Positions 14,059 through 26,399 of a stretch of DNA of 64,000 nt are shown here, piece after piece. The translations under genes were made by a program, and so were the position numbers. The notes under the pieces are model-generated. The model ran no database searches, was not told the origin of the DNA, and saw nothing but the letters and a program-made list of their open reading frames with translations. Each line of letters opens with the position of its first letter. Position 1 is the stretch's first letter. The stretch is from Euonymus europaeus (lineage: Eukaryota > Streptophyta > Magnoliopsida > Celastrales > Celastraceae), in the NCBI GenBank assembly GCA_963580455.1, contig OY756970.1, positions 62,001 to 126,000 of the forward strand, written 5' to 3'.

Positions 14059-14946
14059 GAAACGCTAGGATTGTAGAGCTCGAAAAGTAGTGTGAAATCA
14101 AGCTAAAAATCACCGAATTCAGAACTCGTAGTCAAAGGATATTCTTAAAATCGTTTACGTAAAGAAAACACATTTCGCGGCTAAATAGGTGAAACGAGAC
14201 CAACTAGCCACGAGTACTGAAATCAAAATCCGAAACGCTAGGATTGTAGAGCTCGAAAAGTAGTGTGAAATCAAGCTAAAAATCACCGAATTCAGAACTC
14301 GGAGTCAATGGATATTCATAAAACCGTTTACGTAAAGAAACCACATTTCGCGGCTAACTAGGTGAAACAAGACCTACTAGCCACGAGTTCTGAAATCAAA
14401 ATACGAAACGCCAGGATTGTAGTGCTCGAAAAGTAGTGTGAAATAATGCTAAAAATCGCCGAATTTAAAACTCGGAGTCAACGGATATTCATAAAACCGT
14501 TTACGTAAAGAAACCACATTTCGCGGCTAACTAGGTGAAACAAGACCTACAAGCCACCAGTTCTGAAATCAAAATCCAAAACGCCAGGATTGTTGAGCTC
14601 GAAAAGTAGTGTGAAATCAAGCTAAAAATCACCGAATTCAGAACTCGGAGTCAACGGATATTCATAAAACCGTTTACGTAAAGAAACCACATTTCGCGGC
14701 TAAGTAGGTGAAACGAGACCAACTAGCCACGAGTTCTGAAATCAAAATCCGAAAACGCTGGATTGTAGAGCTCGAAAAGTAGTGTGAAATCAAGCTAAAA
14801 ATCACCGAATTCAGAACTCGTAGTCAACGGATATTCATAAAACCGTTTACGTAAAGAAACCACATTTCGCGGCTAAATAGGTGAAACAAGACCTACTAGC
14901 CACGAGTTCTGAAATCAAAATACGAAACGCCAGGATTGTAGTGCTC

Positions 14947-16314
14947 GAAAAGTAGTGTGAAATAATGCTAAAAATCACCGAATTCAAAACTCGGAGTCAA
15001 CGGATATTCATAAAACCGTTTACGTAACGAAACCACATTTCGCGGCTAACTAGGTGAAACGAGACCAACTAACCACGAGTTCTGAAATCAAAATCCGAAA
15101 ACGCTGGATTGTAGAGCTCGAAAAGTAGTGTGAAATCAAGCTAAAAATCACCGAATTCAGAACTCGTAGTCAAAGGATATTCATAAAACCGTTTACGTAA
15201 AGAAACCACATTTCGCGGCTAACTAGGTGAAACAAGACCTACTAGCCACGAGTTCTGAAATCAAAATACGAAACGCGAGGATTGTAGAGCTCGAAAAGTA
15301 GTGTGAAATCAAGCTAAAAATCACCGAATTCAGAACTCGTAGTCAAAGGATATTCATAAAATCGTTTACGTAAAGAAACCACATTTCGCGGCTAAATAGG
15401 TGAAACGAGACCAACTAGCAACGAGTAATGAAATCAAAATACGAAACGCGAGGATTGTAGAGCTCGAAAAGTAGTGTGAAATCAAGCTAAAAATCACCGA
15501 ATTCAGAACTCGTAGTCAAAGGATATTCATAAAATCGTTTACGTAAAGAAAACACATTTCGCGGCTAAATAGGTGAAACGAGACCAACTAGCCACGAGTA
15601 CTGAAATCAAAATCCGAAACGCTAGGATTGTAGAGCTCGAAAAGTAGTGTGAAATCAAGCTAAAAATCACCGAATTCAGAACTCGGAGTCAATGGATATT
15701 CATAAAACCGTTTACGTAAAGAAACCACATTTCGCGGCTAACTAGGTGAAACAAGACCTACTAGCCACGAGTTCTGAAATCAAAATACGAAACGCCAGGA
15801 TTGTAGTGCTCGAAAAGTAGTGTGAAATAATGCTAAAAATCACCGAATTTAAAACTCGGAGTCAACGGATATTCATAAAACCGTTTACGTAAAGAAACCA
15901 CATTTCGCGGCTAACTAGGTGAAACAAGACCTACAAGCCACCAGTTCTGAAATCAAAATCCAAAACACCAGGATTGTTGAGCTCGAAAAGTAGTGTGAAA
16001 TCAAGCTAAAAATCACCGAATTCAGAACTCGGAGTCAACGGATATTCATAAAACCGTTTACGTAAAGAAACCACATTTCGCGGCTAAGTAGGTGAAACGA
16101 GACCAACTAGCCACGAGTTCTGAAATCAAAATCCGAAAACGCTGGATTGTAGAGCTCGAAAAGTAGTGTGAAATCAAGCTAAAAATCACCGAATTCAGAA
16201 CTCGTAGTCAACGGATATTCATAAAACCGTTTACGTAAAGAAACCACATTTCGCGGCTAAATAGGTGAAACAAGACCTACTAGCCACGAGTTCTGAAATC
16301 AAAATACGAAACGC
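14947..16314 (+). repeat. Third copy of the family A 8-mer block
   Basis: The block carries the same marker series as the 9,930-12,681 pair: gtaacgaaacc at 15,028, gaattta at 15,845 and gacctacaagccaccag near 15,930. The offset from the second copy is 3,633 bp (21 monomers). Private changes such as actagcaacgagtaatg near 15,420 and aaaacaccagg near 15,963 show that it has drifted a little since copying. The surrounding monomers are ordinary A2 units. Confidence 0.82.
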
Positions 16315-19300
16315 GAGGATTGTAGAGCTCGAAAAGTAGTGTGAAATCAAGCTAAAAATCACCGAATTCAGAACTCGTAGTCAAAGGATATTCATAAAAT
16401 CGTTTACGTAAAGAAAACACATTTCGCGGCTAAATAGGTGAAACGAGACCAACTAGCCACGAGTACTGAAATCAAAATCCGAAATGCTAGGATTGTAGAG
16501 CTCGAAAAGTAGTGTGAAATCAAGCTAAAAATCACCGAATTCAGAACTCGTAGTCAAAGGATATTCATAAAATCGTTTACGTAAAGAAACCACATTTCGC
16601 GGCTAAATAGGTGAAACGAGACCAACTAGCCACGAGTACTGAAATCAAAATCCGAAATGCCAGGATTGTTGAGCTCGAAAAGTAGTGTTAAATCAAGCTA
16701 AAAATCACCGAATTCAGAACTCGGAGTCAACGGATATTCATAAAACCGTTTACGTAAAGAAACCACATTTCGCGGCTAAATAGGTGAAATGAGACCAACT
16801 AGCCACGAGTTTTGAAATCAAAATCCGAAAACGCTGGATTGTAGAGCTCGAAAAGTAGTGTGAAATCAAGCTAAAAATCACCGAATTCAGAACTCGGAGT
16901 CAACGGATATTCATAAAACCATTTACGTAAAGAAACCACTTTTCGCGGCTAAATAGGTGAAACGAGACCAACTAGCCACGAGTTCTGAAATCAAAATCCG
17001 AAACGCTAGGATGGTAGAGCTCGAAAAGTAGTGTGAAATCAAGCTAAAAATCACCGAATTCAGAACTCGGAGTCAACGGATATTCATAAAACCGTTTACG
17101 TAAAGAAACCACATTTCGCGGCTAACTAGGTGAAACGAGACCAACTAGCCACGAGTTTTGAAATCAAAATCCGAAAACGCTGGATTGTAGAGCTCGAAAA
17201 GTAGTGTGAAATCAAGCTAAAAATCACCGAATTCAGAACTCGGAGTCAACGGATATTCATAAAACCGTTTACGTAAAGAAACCACATTTCGCGGCTAACT
17301 AGGTGAAACAAGACCTACTAGCCACGAGTTCTGAAATCAAAATACGAAACGCGAGGATTGTAGAGCTCGAAAAGTAGTGTGAAATCAAGCTAAAAATCAC
17401 CGAATTCAGAACTCGTAGTCAAAGGATATTCATAAAATCGTTTACGTAAAGAAACCACATTTCGCGGCTAAATAGGTGAAACGAGACCAACTAGCCACGA
17501 GTACTGAAATCAAAATACGAAACGCGAGGATTGTAGAGCTCGAAAAGTAGTGTGAAATCAAGCTAAAAATCACCGAATTCAGAACTCGTAGTCAAAGGAT
17601 ATTCATAAAATCGTTTACGTAAAGAAAACACATTTCGCGGCTAAATAGGTGAAACGAGACCAACTAGCCACGAGTACTGAAATCAAAATCCGAAACGCTA
17701 GGATTGTAGAGCTCGAAAAGTAGTGTGAAATCAAGCTAAAAATCACCGAATTCAGAACTCGGAGTCAATGGATATTCATAAAACCGTTTACGTAAAGAAA
17801 CCACATTTCGCGGCTAACTAGGTGAAACAAGACCTACTAGCCACGAGTTCTGAAATCAAAATACGAAACGCCAGGATTGTAGTGCTCGAAAAGTAGTGTG
17901 AAATAATGCTAAAAATCACCGAATTTAAAACTCGGAGTCAACGGATATTCATAAAACCGTTTACGTAAAGACACCACATTTCGCGGCTAACTAGGTGAAA
18001 CAAGACCTACAAGCCACCAGTTCTGAAATCAAAATCCAAAACGCCAGGATTGTTGAGCTCGAAAAGTAGTGTGAAATCAAGCTAAAAATCACCGAATTCA
18101 GAACTCGGAGTCAACGGATATTCATAAAACCGTTTACGTAAAGAAACCACATTTCGCGGCTAAGTAGGTGAAACGAGACCAACTAGCCACGAGTTCTGAA
18201 ATCAAAATTCGAAACGCCAGAATTGTAGAGCTCGAAAAGTAGTGTGAAATCAAGCTAAAAATCACCGAATTCAGAACTCGTAGTCAAAGGATATTCATAA
18301 AATCGTTTACGTAAAGAAACCACATTTCGCGGCTAAATAGGTGAAATGAGACCAACTAGCCACGAGTACTGAAATCAAAATACGAAACGCGAGGATTGTA
18401 GAGCTCGAAAAGTAGTGTGAAATCAAGCTAAAAATCACCGAATTCAGAACTCGTAGTCAAAGGATATTCATAAAATCGTTTACGTAAAGAAAACACATTT
18501 CGCGGCTAAATAGGTGAAACAAGACCAACTAGCCACGAGTACTGAAATCAAAATCCGAAATGCTAGGATTGTAGAGCTCGAAAAGTAGTGTGAAATCAAG
18601 CTAAAAATCACCGAATTCAGAATTCGTAGTCAAAGGATATTCATAAAATCGTTTACGTAAAGAAACCACATTTTGCGGCTAACTAGGTGAAACAAGACCA
18701 ACTAGCCACGAGTACCGAAATCAAAATACGAAAAGCGAGGATTGTAGAGCTCGAAAAGTAGTGTGAAATCAAGCTAAAAATCACCGAATTCAGAACTCGT
18801 AGTCAAAGGATATTCATAAAATCGTTTACGTAAAGAAACCACATTTCGCGGCTAAATAGGTGAAACGAGACCAACTAGCCACGAGTACTGAAATCAAAAT
18901 CCGAAATGCTAAGATTGTAGAGCTCGAAAAGTAGTGTGAAATCAAGCTAAAAATCACCGAATTCAGAACTCGGAGTCAACGGATATTCATAAAACAGTTT
19001 ACGTAAAGAAAACACATTTCGCGGCTAACTAGGTGAAACAAGACCTACTAGCCACGAGTTCTGAAATCAAAATACGAAACGCCAGGATTGTAGTGCTCGA
19101 AAAGTAGTGTGAAATAATGCTAAAAATCACCGAATTCAAAACTCGTAGTCACCGGATATTCATAAAACCGTTTACGTAAAGAAACCACATTTCACGGCTA
19201 ACTAGGTGAAACAAGACCTACTAGCCACGAGTTCTGAAATCAAAATCCGAAATGCCAGGATTGTTGAGCTCGAAAAGTAGTGTGAAATCAAGCTAAAAAT

Positions 19301-19920
19301 CACCGAATTCAGAACTCGGAGTCAATGGATATTCATAAAACCGTTTACGTAAAGAAACCACATTTCGCGGCTAAATAGGTGAAACGAGACCAACTAGCCA
19401 CGAGTTCTGAAATCAAAATCCGAAAAGCTAGGATGGTAGAGCTCGAAAAGTAGTGTGAAATCAAGCTAAAAATCACCGAATTCAGAACTCGGAGTCAACG
19501 GATATTCATAAAACCGTTTACGTAAAGAAACCACATTTCGCGGCTAACTAGGTGAAACGAGACCAACTAGCCACGAGTTCTGAAATCAAAATCCGAAACG
19601 CCAGGATTGTAGAGCTCGAAAAGTAGTGTGTAATCAAGCTAAAAATCACCGAATTCAGAACTTGGAGTCAACGGATATTCATAAAACTGTTTACGTAAAG
19701 AAACCACATTTCGCGGCTAAAGAGGTGAAACGAGACCTACTAGCCACGAGATCTGAAATCAAAATCCGAAAACCCAGGATTGTAGAGCTCGAAAAGTAGT
19801 GTGAAATGAAGCTAAAAATCACCGAATTCAGAACTCGTAGTCAAAGGATATTCATAAGATCGTTTACGTAAAGAAACCACATTTCGCGGCTAACTAGGTG
19901 AAACGAGACCTACTAGCCAC

Positions 19921-21850
19921 GAGATCTAAAATCAAAATCCAAAAACCCAGGATTGTAGAGCTCGAAAAGTAGTGTGAAATGAAGCTAAAAATCAACGAAT
20001 TCAGAACTCGTAGTCAAAGGATATTCATAAAATCGTTTACGTAAAGAAACCACATTTCGCGGCTAAATAGGTGAAACGAGACCAACTAGCCACGAGTACT
20101 GAAATCAAAATCCGAAACGCTAGGATTGTAGAGCTCGAAAAGTAGTGTGAAATCAAGCTAAAAATCACCGAATTCAGAACTCGGAGTAAACGGATATTCA
20201 TAAAACCGTTTACGTAAAGAAACCACATTTCGCGGCTAACTAGGTGAAACGAGACCAACTAGGCACGAGTTCTGAAATCAAAATCCGAAATGCCAGGATC
20301 GTAGAGCTCGAAAATTAGTGTGAAATCAAGATAAAAATCACCGAATTCAGAACTCGGAGTCAACGGATATTCATAAAACCGTTTACGTAAAGAAACCACA
20401 TTTCGCGGCTAACTAGGTGAAACGAGACCTACTTGCCACGAGTTCTGAAATCGAAATCCGAAACGCTAGGATTGTAGAGCTCGAAAAGTAGTGTGAAATC
20501 AAGCTAAAAATCACCGAATTCAGAACTCGGAGTAAACGGATATTCATAAAACCGTTTATGTAAAGAAACCATATTTCGCGGCTAACTAGGTGAAACGAGA
20601 CCAACTAGCCACGAGTTCTGAAATCAAAATACGAAATGCCAGGATCGTAGAGCTCGAAAATTAGTGTGAAATCAAGATAAAAATCACCGAATTCAGAACT
20701 CGGAGTCAACGGATATTCATAAAACTGTTTACGTAAAGAAACCACATTTTGCGGCTAACTAGGTGAAACGAGACCAACTAGCCACGAGTTCAGAAATCAA
20801 AAACCGAAACGCCAGGATCGTAGAGCTCGAAAACTAGTGTGAAATCAAGCTAAAAATCACCGAATTCAGAACTCGGAGTCAACGGATATTCATAAAACTG
20901 TTTATGTAAAGAAACCACATTTCGCGGCTAAATAGGTGAAACGAGACCAACTAGCCACGAGTTCTGAAATCAAAATCCGAAACGCCAGGATTGTAGAGCT
21001 CGAAAAGTAGTGTGTAATCAAGCTAAAAATCACCGAATTCAGAACTCGCAGTCAACGGATATTCATAAAACTGTTTACGTAAAGAAACCACATTTCGCGG
21101 CTAAATAGGTGAAACGAGACCAACTAGCCGCGAGTTCTGAAATCAAAATCCGAAACGCCAGGATTGTAGAGCTCGAAGAGTAGTGTGTAATCAAGCTAAA
21201 AATCACCGAATTCAGAACTTGGAGTCAACGGATATTCATAAAACTGTTTACGTAAAGAAACCACATTTCGCGGCTAACTAGGTGAAACGAGACCTACTAG
21301 CCACGAGATCTAAAATCAAAATCCAAAAACCCAGGATTGTAGAGCTCGAAAAGTAGTGTGAAATGAAGCTAAAAATCAACGAATTCAGAACTCGTAGTCA
21401 AAGGATATTCATAAAATCGTTTACGTAAAGAAACCACATTTCGCGGCTAAATAGGTGAAACGAGACCAACTAGCCACGAGTACTGAAATCAAAATCCGAA
21501 ACGCTAGGATTGTAGAGCTCGAAAAGTAGTGTGAAATCAAGCTAAAAATCACCGAATTCAGAACTCGGAGTAAATGGATATTCATAAAACCGTTTACGTA
21601 AAGAAACCACATTTCGCGGCTAACTAGGTGAAACGAGACCAACTAGCCACGAGTTCTGAAATCAAAATCCGAAATGCCAGGATCGTAGAGCTCGAAAATT
21701 AGTGTGAAATCAAGATAAAAATCACCGAATTCAGAACTCGGAGTCAACGGATATTCATAAAACCGTTTACGTAAAGAAACCACATTTCGCGGCTAACTAG
21801 GTGAAACGAGACCTACTTGCCACGAGTTCTGAAATCGAAATCCGAAACGC
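19921..21850 (+). repeat. 8-mer-spaced duplication in the transition zone
   Basis: Bases 19,921-20,466 match 21,305-21,850 at an offset of 1,384 bp. Shared unusual marks are gagatctaaaatc, ccaaaaacccagg, agtaaa in the ggagtcaacgg segment, and acctacttgccacgag followed by atcgaaatcc. Differences include aggcacgag against agccacgag (near 20,265 and 21,649) and taaacgga against taaatgga. The match ends where cgaaacgctagg meets cgaaacgccagg. Confidence 0.85.
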
Positions 21851-22680
21851 CAGGATTGTAGAGCTCGAAGAGTAGTGTGTAATCAAGCTAAAAATCACCG
21901 AATTCAGAACTTGGAGTCAACGGATATTCATAAAACTGTTTACGTAAAGAAATCACATTTCGCGGCTAAATAGGTGAAAGCAGACCTACTAGCCACGATT
22001 TCTGAAATCAATATCCGAAAGGCCAGGATTGTAGAGCTCAAAAAGTTGTGCGAAATCAAGCTAAAAATCACCGAATTCAGAACTCGTAGTCAAAGGATAT
22101 TCATAAAATCGTTTACGTAAAGAAACCACATTTCGCGGCTAAATAGGTGAAACGAGACCAACTAGCCACGAGTACTGAAATCAAAATCCGAAACGCTAGG
22201 ATTGTAGAGCTCGAAAAGTAGTGTGAAATCAAGCTAAAAATCACCGAATTCAGAACTCGGAGTAAACGGATATTCATAAAACCGTTTACGTAAAGAAACC
22301 ACATTTCGCGGCTAACTAGGTGAAACGAGACCAACTAGCCACGAGTTCTGAAATCAAAATCCGAAATGCCAGGATCGTAGAGCTCGAAAATTAGTGTGAA
22401 ATCAAGATAAAAATCACCGAATTCAGAACTCGTAGTCAAAGGATATTCATAAGATCGTTTACGTAAAGAAACCACATTTCGCGGCTAAATAGGTGAAACG
22501 AGACCAACTAGCCACGAGTACTGAAATCAAAATCCGAAACGCTAGGATTGTAGAGCTCGAAAAGTAGTGTGAAATCAAGCTAAAAATCACCGAATTCAGA
22601 ACTCGGAGTAAACGGATATTCATAAAACCGTTTATGTAAAGAAACCATATTTCGCGGCTAACTAGGTGAAACGAGACCAA
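20037..22680 (-). other. Cluster of accidental minus-strand open frames, not genes
   Basis: Five minus-strand open frames of 63-73 codons lie at 20,037-20,258, 20,413-20,604, 21,421-21,642, 22,113-22,334 and 22,459-22,680. All are translations of the satellite itself: each runs across one whole monomer plus part of the next. They open because these units read agtaaa where others read agtcaa (near 20,187, 20,532, 21,570, 22,261 and 22,607). The usual sequence puts an in-frame TGA on the minus strand there, and the C-to-A change turns it into TTA. The four 73-codon frames are phased by multiples of 173 bp. The frame I checked (20,037-20,258) opens with TTG, not ATG. The predicted peptides show no domain and repeat part of the unit in a second frame. 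I regard them as non-coding. Confidence 0.9.
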
Positions 22681-23429
22681 CTAGCCACGAGTTCTGAAAT
22701 CAAAATACGAAATACCAGGATCGTAGAGCTCGAAAATTAGTGTGAAATCAAGATAAAAATCACCGAATTCAGAACTCGGAGTCAACGGATATTCATAAAA
22801 CTGTTTACGTAAAGAAACCACATTTCGCGGCTAACTAGGTGAAACGAGACCAACTAGCCACGAGTTCAGAAATCAAAAACCGAAACGCCAGGATCGTAGA
22901 GCTCGAAAACTAGTGTGAAATCAAGCTAAAAATCACCAAATTCAGAACTCGGAGTCAACGGATATTCATAAAACTGTTTACGTAAAGAAACCACATTTCG
23001 CGGCTAAATAGGTGAAACGAGACCAACTAGCCACGAGTTCTGAAATCAAAATCCGAAACGCCAGGATTGTAGAGCTCAAAAAGTAGTGTGTAATCAAGCT
23101 AAAAATCACCGAATTCAGAACTCGCAGTCAACGGATATTCATAAAACTGTTTACGTAAAGAAACCACATTTCGCGGTTAAATAGGTGAAACGAGACCAAC
23201 TAGCCGCGAGTTCTGAAATCAAAATCCGAAACGCCAGGATTGTAGAGCTCGAAGAGTAGTGTGTAATCAAGCTAAAAATCACCGAATTCAGAACTTGGAG
23301 TCAACGGATATTCATAAAACTGTTTACGTAAAGAAACCACATTTCGCGGCTAAATAGGTGAAAGCAGACCTACTAGCCACGATTTCTGAAATCAATATCC
23401 GAAAGGCCAGGATTGTAGAGCTCAAAAAG

Positions 23430-24000
23430 TTGTGCGAAATCAAGCTAAAAATCTCCGAATTCATAACTCGGAGTCAACGGATATTCATAAAACCGTTTAC
23501 GTAAAGAAACTACATTTCGCGGCTGACTAGGTGAAAGGAGACCTACTAGCCACGAGTTCTGAAATCAAAATCCAAAATGCCAGGATTGTAGAGCTCGAAA
23601 AGTAGTGCGAAATCAAGCTAAAAATCTCCGAATTCAGAAGTCGGAGTCAACGGATATTCATAAAACCGTTTACGTAAAGAAACCACATTTCGCGGCTAAC
23701 TAGGTGAAATGAGACCTACTATCCACGAGTTCTGAAATCAAAATCCGAAACGCCAGGATTGTAGAGCTCGAAAAGTTGTGCGAAATCAAGCTAAAAATCT
23801 CCGAATTCATAACTCGGAGTCAACGGATATTCATAAAACCGTTTACGTAAAGAAACTACATTTCGCGGCTGACTAGGTGAAAGGAGACCTACTAGCCACG
23901 AGTTCTGAAATCAAAATCCAAAATGCCAGGATTGTAGAGCTCGAAAAGTAGTGCGAAATCAAGCTAAAAATCTCCGAATTCAGAACTCGGAGTCAACGGA
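23430..24000 (+). repeat. Local dimer duplication, 346 bp
   Basis: The rare variant gaattcataactcgg occurs near 23,457 and 23,803, exactly 346 bp (two monomers) apart. It is followed in both by actacatttcgcggctgac, gtgaaaggagacc and ccaaaatgccagg. The copies differ slightly (cagaagtcgg against cagaactcgg near 23,637 and 23,983). This is the smallest-scale amplification I could see at the start of family B. Confidence 0.8.
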
Positions 24001-24039
24001 TATTCATAAAACCGTTTACGTAAAGAAACCACATTTCGC

Positions 24040-24070
24040 GGCTAAGTAGGTGAAAGCAGACCTACTAGCC
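24040..24070 (+). other. Junction hairpin, perfect form (one of many copies)
   Basis: The arms are ggcta (24,040-24,044) with tagcc (24,066-24,070), and gtaggt (24,046-24,051) with acctac (24,060-24,065). They enclose an 8-base loop, gaaagcag. One unpaired A sits at 24,045, so the stem is 11 base pairs with one bulge. The same element recurs in every unit of the gtaggtgaaagcag subtype and spans the unit boundary. In the ctaggtgaaacgag subtype the stem has a C-C mismatch, and in actatcc units an outer pair is also lost. Whether it folds in cells is unknown. Confidence 0.7.
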
Positions 24071-26399
24071 ACGAGTTCTGAAATCAATATCCGAAATGCC
24101 ATGATTGTAGAGCTCGAAAAGTTGTGCGAAATCAAGCTAAAAATCACCGAATTCAGAACTCGGAGTCAACGGATATTCATAAAACCGTTTACGTAAAGAA
24201 ACCACATTTCGCGGCTAACTAGGTGAAACGAGACCTACTATCCACGAGTTCTGAAATCAAAATCCGAAATGCCAGGATTGTAGAGCTCAAAAAGTAGTGC
24301 GAAATCAAGCTAAAAATCTCCGAATTCAGAACTCGGAGTCAACGGATATTCATAAAACCGTTTACGTAAAGAAACCACATTTCGCGGCTAACTAGGTGAA
24401 ACGAGACCTACTAGCCACGAGTTCTGAAATCCAAATCCGAAATACCAGGATTGTAGAGCTCAAAAAGTAGTGCGAAATGAAGCTAAAAATCACCGAATTC
24501 AGAACTCGGAGTCAACGGATATTCATAAAACCGTTTACGTAAAGAAACCTTATTTCGCGACTAAGTAGGTGAAAGCAGACCTACTAGCCACGATTTCTGA
24601 AATCAATATCCGAAAGGCCAGGATTGTAGAGCTCAAAAAGTTGTGCGAAATCAAGCTAAAAATCACCGAATTCAGAACTCGGAGTCAACGGATATTCATA
24701 AAACCGTTTACGTAAAGAAACCACATTTCGCGGTTAAGTAGGTGAAAGCAGACCTACTAGCCACGAGTTCTGAAATCAAAATCCGAAACGCCAGCATTGT
24801 AGAGCTCGAAAAGTTGTGCGAAATCAAGCTAAAAATCTCCGAATTCAGAACTCGGAGTCAACGGATATTCATAAAACCGTTTACGTAAAGAAACTACATT
24901 TCGCGTCTAACTAGGTGAAACGAGACCTACTATCCACGAGTTCTGAAATCAAAATCCGAAACGCTAGGATTGTAGAGCTCGAAAATTAGTGCGAAATCAA
25001 GCTAAAAATCTCCGAATTCAGAACTCGGAGTCAACGGATATTCATAAAACCGTTTACGTAAAGAAACCACATTTCGCGGCTAACTAGGTGAAACGAGACC
25101 TACTATCCACGAGTTCTGAAATCAAAATCCGAAATTCCAGGATTGTAGAGCTCGAAAAGTAGTGCGAGATCAAGCTAAAAATCTCCGAATTCAGAACTCG
25201 GAGTCAACGGATATTCATAAAACCATTTACGTAAAGAAACCACATTTCGCGGCTAACTAGGTGAAACGAGACCTACTAGCCACGAGTTCTGAAATCAAAA
25301 TCCGAAATGCCAGGATTGTAGAGCTCGAAAAGTTGTGCGAAATCAAGCTAAAAATCTCCGAATTCAGAACTCGGAGTCAACGGATATTCATAAAACCGTT
25401 TACGTAAAGAAACCACATTTCGCGGCTAACTAGGTGAAACGAGACCTACTATCCACGAGTTCTGAAATCAATATCCGAAACGCCAGGATTGTAGAGCTCG
25501 AAAAGTTGTGCGAAATCAAGCTAAAAATCACCGAATTCAGAACTCGGAGTCAACGGATATTCATAAAACCGTTTACGTAAAGAAACCACATTTCGCGGCT
25601 AACTAGGTGAAAGGAGACCTACTATCCACGAGTTCTGAAATCAAAATCCGAAACGCCAGGATTGTAGAGCTCGAAAAGTAGTGCGAAATCAAGCTAAAAA
25701 TCTCCGAATTCAGAACTCGGAGTCAACGGATATTCATAAAACCGTTTACGTAAAGAAACCACATTTCGCGGCTAACTAGGTGAAAGGAGACCTACTAGCC
25801 ACGAGTTCTGAAATAAAAATCCGAAATTCCAGGATTGTAGAGCTCGAAAAGTAGTGCGAAATCAAGCTAAAAATCTCCGAATTCAGAACTCGGAGTCAAC
25901 GGATATTCATAAAACCGTTTACGTAAAGAAACCAGATTTTGCGGCCAACTAGGTGAAACGAGACCTACTGGCCACGAGTTCTGAAATCAAAATCCGAAAT
26001 GCCAGGATTGTAGAGCTCGAAAAGTTGTGCGAAATCAAGCTAAAAATCTCCGAATTCAGAACTCGGAGTCAACGGATATTCATAAAACCGTTTACGTAAA
26101 GAAACCACATTTCGCGGCTAACTAGGTGAAAGCAGACCTACTAGCCACGAGTTCTGAAATCAAAATCCGAAATGCCAGGATTGTAGAGCTCGAAAAGTAG
26201 TGCGAAATCAAGCTAAAAATCTCCGAATTCAGAACTCGGAGTCACCGGATATTCATAAAACCGTTTACGTAAAGAAACCAGATTTCGCGGCTAAGTAGGT
26301 TAAAGCAGACCTACTAGCCACGAGTTCTGAAATCAATATCCGAAATGCCAGGATTGTAGAGCTCGAAAAGTTGTGCGAAATCAAGCTACAAATCACCGA

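Larger units (their letters stand above)
9864..19551 (+). repeat. Family A satellite, segment A2
   Basis: These 56 monomers keep gtgtgaaat but are enriched in ctcgtagtcaaagg, aaaatcgtttacg, gaaaacacattt, cgagtactg and gaatttaaaactcgg, most of them rarer in A1. Units are organised as 8-mer (1,384 bp) blocks whose copies sit 8, 12, 13, 15, 21 or 23 monomers apart. An example is gaattta at 10,828, 12,212, 14,461, 15,845 and 17,921. All spacings I checked are whole multiples of 173, and no other sequence is interspersed. Confidence 0.88.
19552..23357 (+). repeat. Transition zone between families A and B
   Basis: These 22 monomers mix three classes. A-like units have gtgtgaaat. Intermediate units have gtgtgtaatc or ttagtgtgaaatcaagataaaa, with cgatattca-proximal variants such as actgtttacg and cacgagatct. 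One B-like unit at 21,974 has gtgaaagcag, aatcaatatcc and gttgtgcgaaat. The A marker gtgtg last appears near 23,257, and B units are continuous from 23,358. Repeats inside the zone are again 8-mers: gagatctaaaatc at 19,921 and 21,305, and gtgaaagcagacc at 21,974 and 23,358, each 1,384 bp apart. The zone looks like the boundary where two homogenised domains meet. Confidence 0.85.

Noticed and set aside
20037..22680. Five minus-strand open frames of 63-73 codons as small genes
   Set aside because: They are translations of the satellite in rotating frame, depend on one base change removing a TGA, have no recognisable domain, and the one I checked starts with TTG. Neighbouring identical-phase units lack them.
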